Below are positions 54,407 through 63,702 of a stretch of 64,000 nucleotides of DNA, piece by piece. The position numbers were made by a program, and so were the translations under genes. The stretch covers positions 1,860,001-1,924,000 of the forward strand of contig CBDDAA010000002.1 of the NCBI GenBank assembly GCA_965224675.1, given 5' to 3'. Positions within the stretch are counted from its first letter, which is position 1, and each line of letters begins with the position of its first letter. A model generated the notes under the pieces. That model was not told the origin of the DNA. It was given only the letters and a program-made list of their open reading frames with translations, and made no database searches. This DNA is from UBA7957 sp965224675 (GTDB taxonomy: Bacteria; Pseudomonadota; Gammaproteobacteria; Granulosicoccales; Granulosicoccaceae).

Positions 54407-54664
54407 ATGCCAGTAATAAGCAGGTTTCTCGGAATTGTTATCGCCATGTATTGGAACGATCACTCGCCGCCGCATTTTCACGCAAAATACGGTGAATATG
54501 AAATAACTGTAGATATACGTACGGGTGTAGTGGCAGGGAAATTTCCGAAAAGAGCATTACGTCATGTTATGGAATGGTACGAATTGCACAAAGATGAATT
54601 GCTCAAAGATTGGGATCTCTGTCGAAACCAACAAATGCCGAATTCAATTGAACCCTTGGAGTAG
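54407..54664 (+). CDS. DUF4160 domain protein
   Basis: 85 residues. MPVISRFLGIVIAMYWNDHS, then PPHFHAKYGEYEITVDIRTG and RALRHVMEWYELHKDELLKDW are the DUF4160 signature. This small protein family is nearly always paired with DUF2442, as here, and is often listed as a putative toxin-antitoxin-like pair; no activity has been shown that I know of. The start at 54407 has GAGAGA upstream. The next gene begins a few bases after its stop. Confidence 0.87.
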   Translation: MPVISRFLGIVIAMYWNDHSPPHFHAKYGEYEITVDIRTGVVAGKFPKRALRHVMEWYELHKDELLKDWDLCRNQQMPNSIEPLE

Positions 54665-54669
54665 TGATT

Positions 54670-54957
54670 ATGTTTCTGCATGTAACTAGCGCCGAATATA
54701 TGGAAGATTATAAGGTCGAAGTATCATTCAATAATGGAAGAATAGGAGTTGCCGATTTATCGGATGCATTGCGAGGACCTATATTTGAGTCATTGAGAGA
54801 AAAAACCAAATTTGCGCAATTCAAAGTTGATGAAGAGCTTGAAACGATATGTTGGCCAAATGGTGCAGACCTGGCACCGGAGTACATATATTTCAAAGCA
54901 TTCAAGGATGAGCCAGAGTTACAGGCGCAGTTTAAGAGGTGGGGCTACATCACCTGA
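54670..54957 (+). CDS. DUF2442 domain protein
   Basis: 95 residues from the ATG at 54670, with GGAG eight bases upstream. MFLHVTSAEYMEDYKVEVSF, then GVADLSDALRGPIFESLREK, then TICWPNGADLAPEYIYFKAF match DUF2442, the usual partner of DUF4160. The fold in solved members is small and DNA-binding-like or adaptor-like; function unknown. Together they form a two-gene operon within the accessory region. Confidence 0.87.
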   Translation: MFLHVTSAEYMEDYKVEVSFNNGRIGVADLSDALRGPIFESLREKTKFAQFKVDEELETICWPNGADLAPEYIYFKAFKDEPELQAQFKRWGYIT

Positions 54958-55137
54958 CAGGCGTATAAGTGTCAAGTATCATAATAGCGTTTTAACATTT
55001 CTCTGTTACCCAACTCCTCATATCTTACAACCAAAAAAATTGTATATAATCCTGAAAATTGGCACAAAACTGAGTCTAAAATTATTAAAATAAAGCATGT
55101 ATATGATACTTAGCCCTTATTTCTATTTTCCCTGAAC

Positions 55138-55448
55138 TCAACAAGGCGCTGAGCGCAATGTTAGCACCCTATCAAGTCTGCCAACTTTGTTTATAACATC
55201 GTCAGCAAGCCAGACTTTAATTAAGGATTGATAGGGCATATCCCGCTTGTTTGCTTCTATCTTTATGCTATCTAATAAACTCTATCTGGCAGCCGCAGTG
55301 AAATCGTTATGGTTGAAGGTTTTAAGCTTGATAAAGAAACTGATTCTGCGCGCTTCCAGTCTACATAATCAGTGGAATCATGCTTTTCCCAGAAAGCTCG
55401 TTCTTCGGTTTCATTTTTAAATTTAGGTGGCTTTTTAGCTTTGCTCAT
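55138..55448 (-). pseudogene. BrnA/CopG-type antitoxin gene, frameshifted
   Basis: On the minus strand it begins MSKAKKPPKFKNETEERAFW, continues EKHDSTDYVDWKRAESVSLS and PSTITISLRLPDRVY, then stops. Shifting frame by one base gives LLDSIKIEANKRDMPYQSLI, then KVWLADDVINKVGRLDRVL, the second half of the same ribbon-helix-helix antitoxin family. A single missing base near 55273 explains the break. It starts inside the toxin gene end, the usual brnT-brnA overlap. Confidence 0.75.
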
Positions 55449-55733
55449 AAATTACCCTCTCTTTACGGTGCATATCACGAGCTGAAATCACTCTAATTAA
55501 CCTATCCTCAAAGCGTAAGGTAAATGTTATATGCAACAGACGGACACCGTCAGTTTTACCCAATGCATGATAACGAGGTTCCATCTGGTTATGCTTATCG
55601 TCGGTCAGTATCAGCAATCGCTGGTTAAAAATTCCAGTTCAGCTTCAAACTGGCTAATTGCGTATTTTTCTACACTTTTCCGCTTGTTTCCTGCATCCCA
55701 GTTAAATCCACTTATTTGTGCCCAGTTGATCAT
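55435..55733 (-). pseudogene. BrnT-type toxin gene, frameshifted
   Basis: Starting ATG at 55733: MINWAQISGFNWDAGNKRKS, then VEKYAISQFEAELEFLTSDC and a stop. In another frame it continues LLILTDDKHNQMEPRYHALG, KTDGVRLLHITFTLRFEDRL, then IRVISARDMHRKERVIYEQS. Together these are a complete BrnT RNase (GKT..GRLLHITFT and RVISARDMHRKER motifs) broken by one missing base near 55620. The toxin can no longer be made whole. Confidence 0.78.
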
Positions 55734-55909
55734 TAAAGTATATTGCCATCATATACAAACGGTGCAAGTTGTTGTGCTAATAAATACAAAAAGACATGCC
55801 CGAAAAATGTCCGAATTCTGACCTTCACATCTCCGCTTAATTCGTTATTCTACTTGTTATCTGCACAAATCGGGAGAATCCAGCAGTGCAAAACTGGAGA
55901 TGACAATTA

Positions 55910-55938
55910 CCAGTGCCTGCCCCTGAACGTTCTGAACG
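55910..55938 (+). repeat. Short dispersed repeat, copy 2
   Basis: CCAGTGCCTGCCCCTGAACG, then TTCTGAACG; matches copies 1 and 3 in the AGTGCCTGYCCCTGAA core. Confidence 0.4.
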
Positions 55939-56156
55939 TTGCATCAAAACAAGTATGCGGGATTTTTATTTATGGGGATATATTATGATGTACTATCTGG
56001 GAGATCAATATTCTGAGTTAATTGTATGAAGAGAAATTCAACAGTACGCTAGGAGTCATCGTCATTCGAAGAAAATATTCAGCGTGGAATACTCTGGATC
56101 GTTCTAACCAAGAATAACAATCGAAAAATCCAATTAATTTATACATAAATCTATAG

Positions 56157-57047
56157 ATGAAAAAAGTGATGATTGAATACCGCTATGTAATGGTTCTTAT
56201 AAATGTTCAGGGGAAACTTCTGCAACTTCCGTATCATGTATTTAATACAGAAGTATTTGCAAAGCTTAGAGATCACGCAGTTCTTGGAGTTTATAAATAT
56301 GATGTTAATAAACGTTTGATATTTAATGATTCTATAGAAAGGGCACTCCCTTACAATAATTATTCGAGATATGAGCCTTTGCGAACTTTGGAGCCTACAC
56401 AAAAAATATGGAGATATATTGATCTATATAAATTTGAGCATCTCATAAACAGCTCTTCAATATATTTTACTAGGATTGACAGATTTAAAGATAAATTGGA
56501 GGGGATGTCCCCTGAAAGCTGTAAGAAAATGATTTTGGAAAGTACAGAAGATTTTGTTGAAGGGAAAGTCCAGCAAATAAAGTTATATGAAGAGAGAATG
56601 GAGAAAAATAGAAAATCTAGCTTTGTATGTTGCTGGCATATAAATGATGAATTTAATCCAGCAATGCGCGAATTGTTCAGCAATAATTCTTTAGATTCTA
56701 TTGTAATTGAAACCAGTGTAGCTCAACTAAATGCCGTTACATACACTTGCCCTGTTCCTATTTTGTTTGCTCCGATTAGATATTTTGATGATCCATTTTA
56801 TAATCAGGAATCGTATTGGTTTCCGACACTATTTAAACGCCGTTGCTTTGAGAGTGAACAGGAATACAGGAGTGCTTTGTATATTGATGCAGAGAAGGAG
56901 CACGATCACATTAATGTTAGTATTAGTTTAAAGATTCTTTTGACTAGCGTCTATATTAATTCAGGCTCAAGTGTTGCGTATAAGAAAAAAATTAAAAATA
57001 TGTTAAAACAAAAAAACCTAGACATTAGTATACTTAAGGAAAGATAA
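56157..57047 (+). CDS. DUF2971 family protein
   Basis: 296 residues. The DUF2971 pattern is clear: IWRYIDLYKFEHLINSSSIY, FTRIDRFKDKLEGMSPES, then SFVCCWHINDEFNPAMRELF and ESYWFPTLFKRRCFESEQEY. The family is widespread in mobile and defence-associated islands and its role is not known. The gene is much more AT-rich than the core genes around it, consistent with recent acquisition. The start is uncertain (56157 or an in-frame ATG at 56169). Confidence 0.75.
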   Translation: MKKVMIEYRYVMVLINVQGKLLQLPYHVFNTEVFAKLRDHAVLGVYKYDVNKRLIFNDSIERALPYNNYSRYEPLRTLEPTQKIWRYIDLYKFEHLINSSSIYFTRIDRFKDKLEGMSPESCKKMILESTEDFVEGKVQQIKLYEERMEKNRKSSFVCCWHINDEFNPAMRELFSNNSLDSIVIETSVAQLNAVTYTCPVPILFAPIRYFDDPFYNQESYWFPTLFKRRCFESEQEYRSALYIDAEKEHDHINVSISLKILLTSVYINSGSSVAYKKKIKNMLKQKNLDISILKER

Positions 57048-57170
57048 AATTGATAGTCACGAAGAGATGACAGCTCCTATTTGAGGTTAAAATATAGTAG
57101 ACAGGCAGTGCTAGGTTATCCACTATGTTTAATAAAATTAATTAGCTATGTAAATAGATCGTTTTTTTGA

Positions 57171-57203
57171 GAGTGCCTGCCCTCGAACAGCCGTGGCGTA
57201 AAA
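57171..57203 (+). repeat. Short dispersed repeat, copy 3
   Basis: GAGTGCCTGCCCTCGAACAG, then CCGTGGCGTAAAA; matches copy 1 along its length with small differences. Confidence 0.4.
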
Positions 57204-57245
57204 TATGGCAATGAACAGAGTCTGTATGCCTGCATGAAAAATAGC

Positions 57246-57653
57246 CTACGAACGGGATAGATAATCTGAAACAGACACAGCAGTGGATGGAAATTCCCTT
57301 AATAATTTTTTGTCTTGTGTAATCAGGCTTGTCTCAAAGTGAAGGGCGAGGGCAATAAACTCACAGTCATAGGATGAACAGTTACTTTTATTTATTAGAG
57401 TGAGCACTTGTGATGAGGAAACGTCATATTCCTTTTGGAATATAATAGTCTCAGCTGCTTCTTGAAGCTGCATTGCTTTTTCCAGGGTGATAGTCTTATT
57501 TCTAATATAAAGTGCCAGGACATTTCGAAACTCGCTTTTCCAAAGAACCGGCGCTATCCAAAAAGAATCAATTTTAAAAAGATTTTCAACTGAATTTGTA
57601 TATTCTGTGGGCAACAGGAGGTAAGAAATGATATTTGTATCAGCAACAATCAC
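57246..57653 (-). CDS. PIN-domain toxin, VapC/FitB-like
   Basis: 135 residues. PIN-domain acidic residues are visible: Asp in MIVADTNIISYLL, Glu in LWKSEFRNVLALYI, and the closing CSSYDCEFIALALHFETSLI and TQDKKLLREFP. The family degrades RNA, often tRNA. The ATG at 57653 overlaps the antitoxin gene by four bases (ATGA), typical of toxin-antitoxin operons. All catalytic residues are present, so it should be active. Confidence 0.87.
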   Translation of the reverse strand: MIVADTNIISYLLLPTEYTNSVENLFKIDSFWIAPVLWKSEFRNVLALYIRNKTITLEKAMQLQEAAETIIFQKEYDVSSSQVLTLINKSNCSSYDCEFIALALHFETSLITQDKKLLREFPSTAVSVSDYLSRS

Positions 57654-57892
57654 GGCCGGCCTCTATTGATGGCTTTTTCGATGTCTTCTGCGCTAATGCT
57701 GGCAGGTTTTACCTGCGCACGGATAGCCCGAATTGTGCTGAGCCGCTCCTCCGGGTTCATTTGTTTTGGTAGCAGAGAGCGTTTAAGGCAAACAATAACC
57801 TCGCTATTAATACTTCTATGGTGCAATTTTGCGGTGTTCCTAAGCTCACTGTAGAGGTCATCCGGGATGTTTTTTATGGTTAAGGCGGGCAT
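57650..57892 (-). CDS. FitA-like ribbon-helix-helix antitoxin
   Basis: 80 residues. MPALTIKNIPDDLYSELRNT, then AKLHHRSINSEVIVCLKRSL is the ribbon-helix-helix DNA-binding part of FitA/VapB antitoxins, and the C-terminal half (ISAEDIEKAINRGRP) would bind the PIN toxin. It precedes the toxin gene and should repress their common promoter. Confidence 0.87.
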   Translation of the reverse strand: MPALTIKNIPDDLYSELRNTAKLHHRSINSEVIVCLKRSLLPKQMNPEERLSTIRAIRAQVKPASISAEDIEKAINRGRP

Positions 57893-57950
57893 CTCTCAAG
57901 TCTCCATAATACAAATATAGTTGCATTATGGTTGCAAAATGCACTACAGT
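57893..57950 (-). promoter_or_regulatory. Possible operator and promoter of the FitA/VapC operon
   Basis: Upstream of the antitoxin start, on the minus strand, TGCATTTTGCAACCATAATG followed by CA holds TGCAT and ATGCA in inverted orientation about 12 bases apart, fitting a ribbon-helix-helix operator. A GGAGA ribosome binding site lies near the start. No clear -35/-10 pair can be fixed. Confidence 0.35.
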
Positions 57951-58069
57951 CAAACGACTAGTTCCTCAACCAAGGCCGTGTGTTGCTACTGTGATTCAGA
58001 ACGCATGGATTTCCTATTAAATTCATTTTTTTACAAAATTTTTGTCGGTTATTAATTAGTTTTAAATAA

Positions 58070-59515
58070 TTAAAGCTCACTTGATCGAAACACCATCATC
58101 TTATTCACCTGCATATCCCGCAGAGTATGGGGGATACCGCCAACACCCAACCCAGATTCTTGCAACCCGGCAAATGGCATCCAGTCAACACGAAAAGCTG
58201 TATGGTCATTCACCATCACTGCAGATGCATTGAGTCGTTTGCCGGCGCGAAAAGCGGTATCAATATTTTGTGTGAATACAGCTGCCTGAAAGGCATAGGG
58301 CAAACTGTTTGCTTGCGTCACGGCCTGGTCCAACTGCGCGTAAGCATAGACGGCTATTACCGGCCCAAAGATTTCCTCTGTACTTACCCTGCAGTTTTCG
58401 GGTGGATTGAACAAGACAGTTGCCTCATAGCAAGTTTCACCACTTCGTTTACCGCCACAAATCAGTTCAGTTCCTGCCTCAATAGCTTCTTTGACCCATT
58501 GATCGACACGTTCAACTTCGGCGGGCCGGATTAGTGGGCCTATCTCAGTTTCTGACAATGTCGGATCGCCGAGAACCAGATTTTCCGCCGCCTTGGCCAG
58601 TTCTGCGCACACCTGTCTGGCTATTGACTCATGTACAAAGATTCGTTGCACGGAAACACAGACCTGTCCCGCATGGTAAAACCCCCCTTTTGCAAGCAAG
58701 GGTATCATGCTGTCGAGTTGCGCATCCGCTTCTACGATTACGGGTGCCGCACCTCCGTGTTCCAGAGCGCAGCGGGTGCCGGGGGCCAGGCTTGATCGCA
58801 ATTGCCAGCCAACTCGCGCGCTGCCTATAAAGGACAAAAATCCCACTCTATGGTCAGAAACCAGTTTTCCCGCTACTTGGTTATCTTCGGTGAGTAGTGC
58901 CTGGGCCCAGGCATCTGGCAGACCCGCTTCACGCAATAGTCTAATGAATCGCAGACAGGAAAGCGGTGTGTCCGGGGCTGGTTTTACAATAACCGGACAG
59001 CCCGCAGCGACTGCCGGGGCAACCTGGTGGACAATGAGGTTCAGGGGGTGATTAAACGCGCTGACGGCCACCACCACCCCGATGGGTTCTTGCAGGGTAA
59101 AAGCCACTCGTCCTGCGGAAGCGGCATTGATTCCCATAGGTATGACTTCTCCCGTGTCGTTACGAAGGGCATCAATGCACAGTTTTACTCCGTCAATAGC
59201 CCGAATCACCTCGACCCGCGAATCAAGCAAGGGTTTGCCACCCTCCCGTGCCGCTTCCAGAGCCAAGTCCTCAATTCGCTCTTGCATCAGTTGTACAGTT
59301 TTTGTAAGCACCTGAATTCGCTGATCAAGAGGCAGCCAGCTTTCCCGGTTTTGATATAAGTTATAAGCGCTAGCCAGTGCTTGCTCTACAGCTACGGCCC
59401 CAACCAGATCAACTTTGGCTAAAGGGCTGAGATCATAGGGGTTATTGACGGCCAGAGTAGTGGTTGGTTTTATATCAGCTGCAATCAGGTGAGAAAAATG
59501 TTCTACCTTGGACAT
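58070..59515 (-). CDS. NAD(P)-dependent aldehyde dehydrogenase
   Basis: 481 residues from the ATG at 59515 with GGAGG upstream. Substrate-binding Asn in VSAFNHPLNL, the general-base Glu in ALEHGGAAPVIV (EHGG in place of ELGG), the nucleophile Cys286 in YHAGQVCVSVQRI, and EEIFGPVIAVY complete the ALDH signature. The sequence is close to phosphonoacetaldehyde/lactaldehyde-type ALDHs, but the substrate is not predictable. It lies 180 bases downstream of the acetolactate-synthase-like gene on the same strand, so they probably act together. Confidence 0.9.
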   Translation of the reverse strand: MSKVEHFSHLIAADIKPTTTLAVNNPYDLSPLAKVDLVGAVAVEQALASAYNLYQNRESWLPLDQRIQVLTKTVQLMQERIEDLALEAAREGGKPLLDSRVEVIRAIDGVKLCIDALRNDTGEVIPMGINAASAGRVAFTLQEPIGVVVAVSAFNHPLNLIVHQVAPAVAAGCPVIVKPAPDTPLSCLRFIRLLREAGLPDAWAQALLTEDNQVAGKLVSDHRVGFLSFIGSARVGWQLRSSLAPGTRCALEHGGAAPVIVEADAQLDSMIPLLAKGGFYHAGQVCVSVQRIFVHESIARQVCAELAKAAENLVLGDPTLSETEIGPLIRPAEVERVDQWVKEAIEAGTELICGGKRSGETCYEATVLFNPPENCRVSTEEIFGPVIAVYAYAQLDQAVTQANSLPYAFQAAVFTQNIDTAFRAGKRLNASAVMVNDHTAFRVDWMPFAGLQESGLGVGGIPHTLRDMQVNKMMVFRSSEL

Positions 59516-59694
59516 ATGTCCTCCTTTGTTGCTAAAAATTGTTCGCGTGCAAAATATCAAACATTATAGCTCTGCGTTGCACACTGGACGCTGGGCCTGC
59601 AAACAGGGTATGGGAATGCTATTGAAGATAGTTCTAAGCAAATGTATCCGAGTATAGACTAAATACCTCGCAGTTGGCATAATCCTGACTTGTC

Positions 59695-61329
59695 TTAAAT
59701 CGGACAAACCAGTTCCCCCAGTTGTTTTGTCAGTTTCATATTTTCACTATAGTCCACCGGACAATCTACTACCACAACCGTATCGTCAGCTATGGCCTGA
59801 TGCAGGATGGGTAGCAGTTGATCAGCGGCTTCCACCCTGTAGCCTTTAGCGCCGAAGCTCTCTGCGTATTTGACAAAATCCGGATTGCTAAAGTTGACAA
59901 ACCCCGAACGGCCAAAACGTCGCTCCTGGTGCCACTTTATCAATCCATAACTGGCATCGCTCCAGATAAGAATAATCAGACTGAGACCCAGGCGCAGTGC
60001 CGTCTCGATCTCCTGTGAATTCATCATAAAACCGGCGTCACCCGTCACGGTCAGTGCCGTTCGTTCCGGGTAGGCGAGCTTTGCGGCCAGCGTGCCTGGC
60101 ACACCTATGCCCATTGAAGCAAATCCATTTGAGACTATACAGGTATTGGGGCGTTCTGCCTGAAACATCCTCGCCATCCACATCTTGTGAGCGCCTACGT
60201 CTGAGATCACGATATCATCTGGCATCAGCGCCTGGCGCAAGTCCCACATAATCTTTTGTGGTTTGAGTGGAAAATTCGTATCCTCGGCAAATTCTCTAAT
60301 ACTACTCTGAATGGTTTGTCGCAAATTTTGCGCATGATTTGTCGATTGAGGTCGTGCCTGTTCTGCAATCTTTTTCAGTCCAGCGACGAGCGAGCCAATC
60401 ACCCCGACTGTGGGCAGGTAGTGTTCGTCAACTTCAGCAGGGGCTGCATTGATGTGTATGATTTTACGGTTCTTGTCTTTGTGCCAGAGGTGTGGATGGT
60501 ATTCCACAATATCATAGCCTACACAGATGATGACATCGGCGCGGTCAAATCCGCAGGAAACGTAGTCGGTTGCGGCCAATCCCACGGCACCGAGCGAAAG
60601 TTCGTGCGAACTGGGAATAACCCCTTTTGCCATAAAGGTCGTAGCTACCGGAATATTCAGAGTCTGTGCAAAATCAACCAGTGCGGCTGCGCCCTGGTTG
60701 CGTATTACCCCATTACCCGCCATGATGATCGGAGTTTGGGCCTTCGAGATGATTCCGGCGGCTTGCTCAATTTTCTCCTTGGGTGGAACCGGATGTGCGG
60801 GTCTGAGTACTTTTAGGGGTAATTTATCGACCACTTCCTGGGCCGCAATATTTTCCGGGTAATCGATAAAACTACAGCCAGGGGGCTCAGCTTCTGCAAC
60901 CTTAAAAGCCTTGGCGACTATTTCAGGGATGATTTGTGGTTCCCGGATTTGAGTTGAATATTTGGAGATTGGAGTAAACAAATTCACCAGATCCAGGATC
61001 TGGTGGCTCTCTTTATGTAACCTGTGGGTAGAGCCTTGTCCGGCTATGGCCACAATCGGCGCCCGATCCATATTGGCATCAGCGACACCTGTAATCAGGT
61101 TGGTTGCACCGGGACCCAGCGTCGCCAAACAAACGCCGGCTTTGCCGGTAAGACGACCATAAACATCCGCCATAAAGGCGGCGCCCTGCTCATGACGGGT
61201 GGTAATAAAATGGATTGAGCTGCTGAGCAGCGCGTCCATTACGTCCAGATTTTCCTCGCCGGGGATGCCGAAAATGTATTCGACGCCTTCATTTTCCAGA
61301 CAGCGGATAAAAAGTTCTGCGGATTTCAT
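59695..61329 (-). CDS. Acetolactate synthase-like ThDP enzyme (large subunit only)
   Basis: 544 residues with the three ThDP domains. The catalytic Glu47 is in TTRHEQGAAFMADVYGRLTG, the middle domain starts around 190 (ISKAQTPIIMAGNGVIRNQG), and the ThDP/metal site is LTVTGDAGFMMNSQEIETAL to LIWSDASYGLIKWHQ. IPGEENLDVMDAL is typical of stand-alone acetolactate-synthase-like proteins; no small subunit is encoded nearby. The reaction could be acetolactate formation or a related carboligation or decarboxylation giving an aldehyde for the neighbouring dehydrogenase; that is inference. Confidence 0.87.
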   Translation of the reverse strand: MKSAELFIRCLENEGVEYIFGIPGEENLDVMDALLSSSIHFITTRHEQGAAFMADVYGRLTGKAGVCLATLGPGATNLITGVADANMDRAPIVAIAGQGSTHRLHKESHQILDLVNLFTPISKYSTQIREPQIIPEIVAKAFKVAEAEPPGCSFIDYPENIAAQEVVDKLPLKVLRPAHPVPPKEKIEQAAGIISKAQTPIIMAGNGVIRNQGAAALVDFAQTLNIPVATTFMAKGVIPSSHELSLGAVGLAATDYVSCGFDRADVIICVGYDIVEYHPHLWHKDKNRKIIHINAAPAEVDEHYLPTVGVIGSLVAGLKKIAEQARPQSTNHAQNLRQTIQSSIREFAEDTNFPLKPQKIMWDLRQALMPDDIVISDVGAHKMWMARMFQAERPNTCIVSNGFASMGIGVPGTLAAKLAYPERTALTVTGDAGFMMNSQEIETALRLGLSLIILIWSDASYGLIKWHQERRFGRSGFVNFSNPDFVKYAESFGAKGYRVEAADQLLPILHQAIADDTVVVVDCPVDYSENMKLTKQLGELVCPI

Positions 61330-61560
61330 GGTTTTCTCTACGGTTATGGGGTTGATTAAGCCTAATCAATAATTAAAACCAGGAAAATCAGTAAATGCCG
61401 GCAATAGAACTACGGTTTGCCGAAATCGACGGGAGAAACAGGGTTGCTTATCTCGGTTATTACGAATATCAATGGTGGTGCGTGGACACTATACTGACGA
61501 TTGAAAATAAAATGTATCTTCTGCAGGATCTGTCTTTAGAAGATCAAGAGGAGTTGAGTC

Positions 61561-62084
61561 ATGAGCAGCAAACCGGAAACCGTCTATGTCATTGATGACG
61601 AGCAGGATGTTCGTGATGCCTTGCAAATGCTACTCAAATCTATTGGACTTACAGTAGAAACTTTTAGCTCTGCCATCAAATTTCTCGATCAGTACCAACT
61701 GGACTGGCCCGGTTGCATTGTGGTGGATATACGTATGCCTGGAATGAGCGGCATTGAATTGCAGGAAAAACTAAATACCCTGGGTGCTCCAATCCCGTTA
61801 ATTATCATCTCAGGCCATGCCGATGTGCCAACTGCGGTACGGGTCATTCAGGAGGGTGCGGTGGATCTGATTGAAAAGCCTTTCAGCGATCAGCTCTTAT
61901 TGGATAAGGTGCAAACGGCGATCAATCGGGATCATGAGCAAAGGCAAACCTATATCGAGCATAAGCAGGTTCAAAATTGTTATAACTCACTAACCCCACG
62001 GGAGAAGGAGGTTATGAACGAGGTTGCTACCGGGAAAATGAATAAGGTAATTGCTTATGAGCTTGACATAACTACGCGTACTGT
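61561..62084 (+). pseudogene. FixJ-type response regulator, 5' part, split by IS
   Basis: The receiver domain is complete: VYVIDDEQDVRDALQMLLKS, Asp in CIVVDIRMPGMSG, ISGHADVPTAVRVIQEGAVD, then EKPFSDQLLLDKV. The LuxR-type HTH begins (LTPREKEVMNEVATGKMNK, then IAYELDITTRTV) and is then cut by the insertion, so the frame reads VGSCQAICRLKL from the element and stops at 62121. The rest of the gene is at 63862-63957. The start at 61561 has GAGGAG upstream. As it stands, the protein has lost its DNA-recognition helix end, so DNA binding is doubtful. Confidence 0.88.
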
Positions 62085-62123
62085 CGGTAGCTGTCAAGCT
62101 ATCTGTCGCCTCAAGCTATAAAA

Positions 62124-63191
62124 TCAGGCCACTTTTTTCACACGACTACCCTCCTTAACTTCAGTACTATTTACGGGGTTTAAAAATTCCTTTGTTTTTG
62201 GTGACCAGTTACGAGTTTCACCACTCCAACGCTCTGGATTTTCAGCTCTAGCAGCTTCATAGACTTCTTTTCTCTGCTTTAGAATCCCTGCATCCAAACC
62301 TGCATGACGCTGCGCCGGAGTAACAAATTTAATCGCACTATGGCGATGTTGATGGTTGTACCAAGCAACAAAACTTCCTACCCATATACGCGCTTCTTCA
62401 AGATCAGAAAAGGGCTGCTCAGGGTATTCATGGCAGTATTTCATTGTTCTGAATAAAGATTCGGAGTATGGATTATCGTTGCTCACTGATGGCCGGGAAA
62501 ACGAGGGTACAACGCCTAATTTCTGTAGCGTTGATAACATGGTCGCCCCCTTCATCGGCCCTCCGTTATCGGAATGTAATATCACCTGCTTAGGTTTGAT
62601 TCGCTCACGTTGCGCGATGTCGATCATAATTTCAGAAGCCCGTTCACTGCTTTCATGTTCATACACCTGCCAACCAACGATCTTGCGGCTAAAGATATCC
62701 ATAAACAGGTATAGATAAAAGAACATACCCTTGATGGATTGTGGTAAATAAGTAATATCCCAACTGTACAGTTGATTGGGTCCATCAGCGGTTAATGGTT
62801 CAGGTTTCTTAATTTTGGTTGAAGGTCGGCTGGCCTGACGGTGTTGCAGTAACTTCTCTTCACGCAAAACGCGATAAAAAGTCGACTCAGAGGCAATATA
62901 CTGGCCTTGCTCCGCCAGTATGGGTACGATCTGGGTTGGCGCAAGATCAGCGAATTTCTCTGAGTTTATGACTTGCAGTAACTGCTCGCGTTCGCACTGA
63001 GAGAGTTTATTGGCCGGTACAAATTGATGCATGCTACGACCATCCGGGGCGAGTTCTCCTGGCTTGTGCCAACGCTGAAGAGTGCGCGGGCTGATACCGA
63101 GTATGTCACAGGCTTTGCGAAGTCTGGCGCCGGCTATAAGGGCTTCCTTGACCCACTTTAAAATGAGTTTGCGCTCTGGAAGCTGAATCAT
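62124..63191 (-). CDS. IS3-family transposase OrfB (DDE integrase domain)
   Basis: 355 residues. An N-terminal helical region with HTH (ACDILGISPRTLQRWHKPGE) is followed by a rve-type catalytic domain with DDE residues: SWDITYLPQSIKG, ILHSDNGGPMKGATM, and SRPSVSNDNPYSESLFRTMK. It belongs to the IS3 group whose members carry SDNGGPMKGATM. It overlaps orfA by four bases (ATGA), so it is made by coupled translation rather than the frameshift used by many IS3 members. Intact. Confidence 0.88.
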   Translation of the reverse strand: MIQLPERKLILKWVKEALIAGARLRKACDILGISPRTLQRWHKPGELAPDGRSMHQFVPANKLSQCEREQLLQVINSEKFADLAPTQIVPILAEQGQYIASESTFYRVLREEKLLQHRQASRPSTKIKKPEPLTADGPNQLYSWDITYLPQSIKGMFFYLYLFMDIFSRKIVGWQVYEHESSERASEIMIDIAQRERIKPKQVILHSDNGGPMKGATMLSTLQKLGVVPSFSRPSVSNDNPYSESLFRTMKYCHEYPEQPFSDLEEARIWVGSFVAWYNHQHRHSAIKFVTPAQRHAGLDAGILKQRKEVYEAARAENPERWSGETRNWSPKTKEFLNPVNSTEVKEGSRVKKVA

Positions 63192-63682
63192 CCTTCCTTG
63201 TCCTCCCAGAGCGCCTGGAACTTTTTTTGCAATACCAATAAGGCAGCTGCTTCAGCTAATGCCTTCTCCTTACGGTTCAATTCACTTTGCAGGTTTTTGT
63301 GGCTTGATTTAAGGTCACGAAGCTCAGCAAGATGAGGCGATGAAGAGGAGGCACCTGATTCAAAATCCTCTCGCCATTGTTTTAAATGATGGGAAAAAAT
63401 ACCTTTGTTACGACAATAGGCGTTGACTGCCTGTTCATCCATGGAATGTGTCGTCAATAATGCATCGAGTCGTTCGGCAGAGCCCCAGTTTGCGGGACTT
63501 TTAGAGGTACTATTGCCTTGTTTTACCTTGTTCTTATTTTTTGATGTCATCCAGTTTTTGAGTGTCCAGTGATTCATGTTTAATTCTTCGGCCACCGATA
63601 TAACAGTACGGGAGCCACGGGAGTATGCTTTTTGCAATGCCTGTTGGCGAAAAGCGTCAGTATAATTTGTTTTCATATTCAT
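63188..63682 (-). CDS. IS3-family transposase OrfA
   Basis: About 164 residues. An HTH with SVAEELNMNHWTLKNWM lies at the N-terminus, a second helical region (VNAYCRNKGIFSHHLKQWRE) follows, and a leucine-zipper-like coiled coil (LQSELNRKEKALAEAAALLV) precedes the end (KFQALWEDKEG). It supplies DNA recognition for the transposase. The start is set at the ATG at 63682; another is at 63676. Confidence 0.82.
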   Translation of the reverse strand: MNMKTNYTDAFRQQALQKAYSRGSRTVISVAEELNMNHWTLKNWMTSKNKNKVKQGNSTSKSPANWGSAERLDALLTTHSMDEQAVNAYCRNKGIFSHHLKQWREDFESGASSSSPHLAELRDLKSSHKNLQSELNRKEKALAEAAALLVLQKKFQALWEDKEG

Positions 63683-63702
63683 CAATATCAACTATTTTCA
63701 AG

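Larger units (their letters stand above)
54958..56156. other. Region of dead toxin-antitoxin genes and spacer DNA
   Basis: About 1200 bases. The brnT/brnA remnants at 55138-55733 are its only recognisable content, with a copy of the dispersed repeat at 55910-55938. The sequence from 55740 to 56156 shows no gene. Confidence 0.55.

Noticed and set aside
61395..61595. 66-codon frame before the FixJ-type gene
   Set aside because: Runs past the regulator's start and ribosome binding site, with weak initiation signals; not recognised, though a small real protein cannot be excluded.
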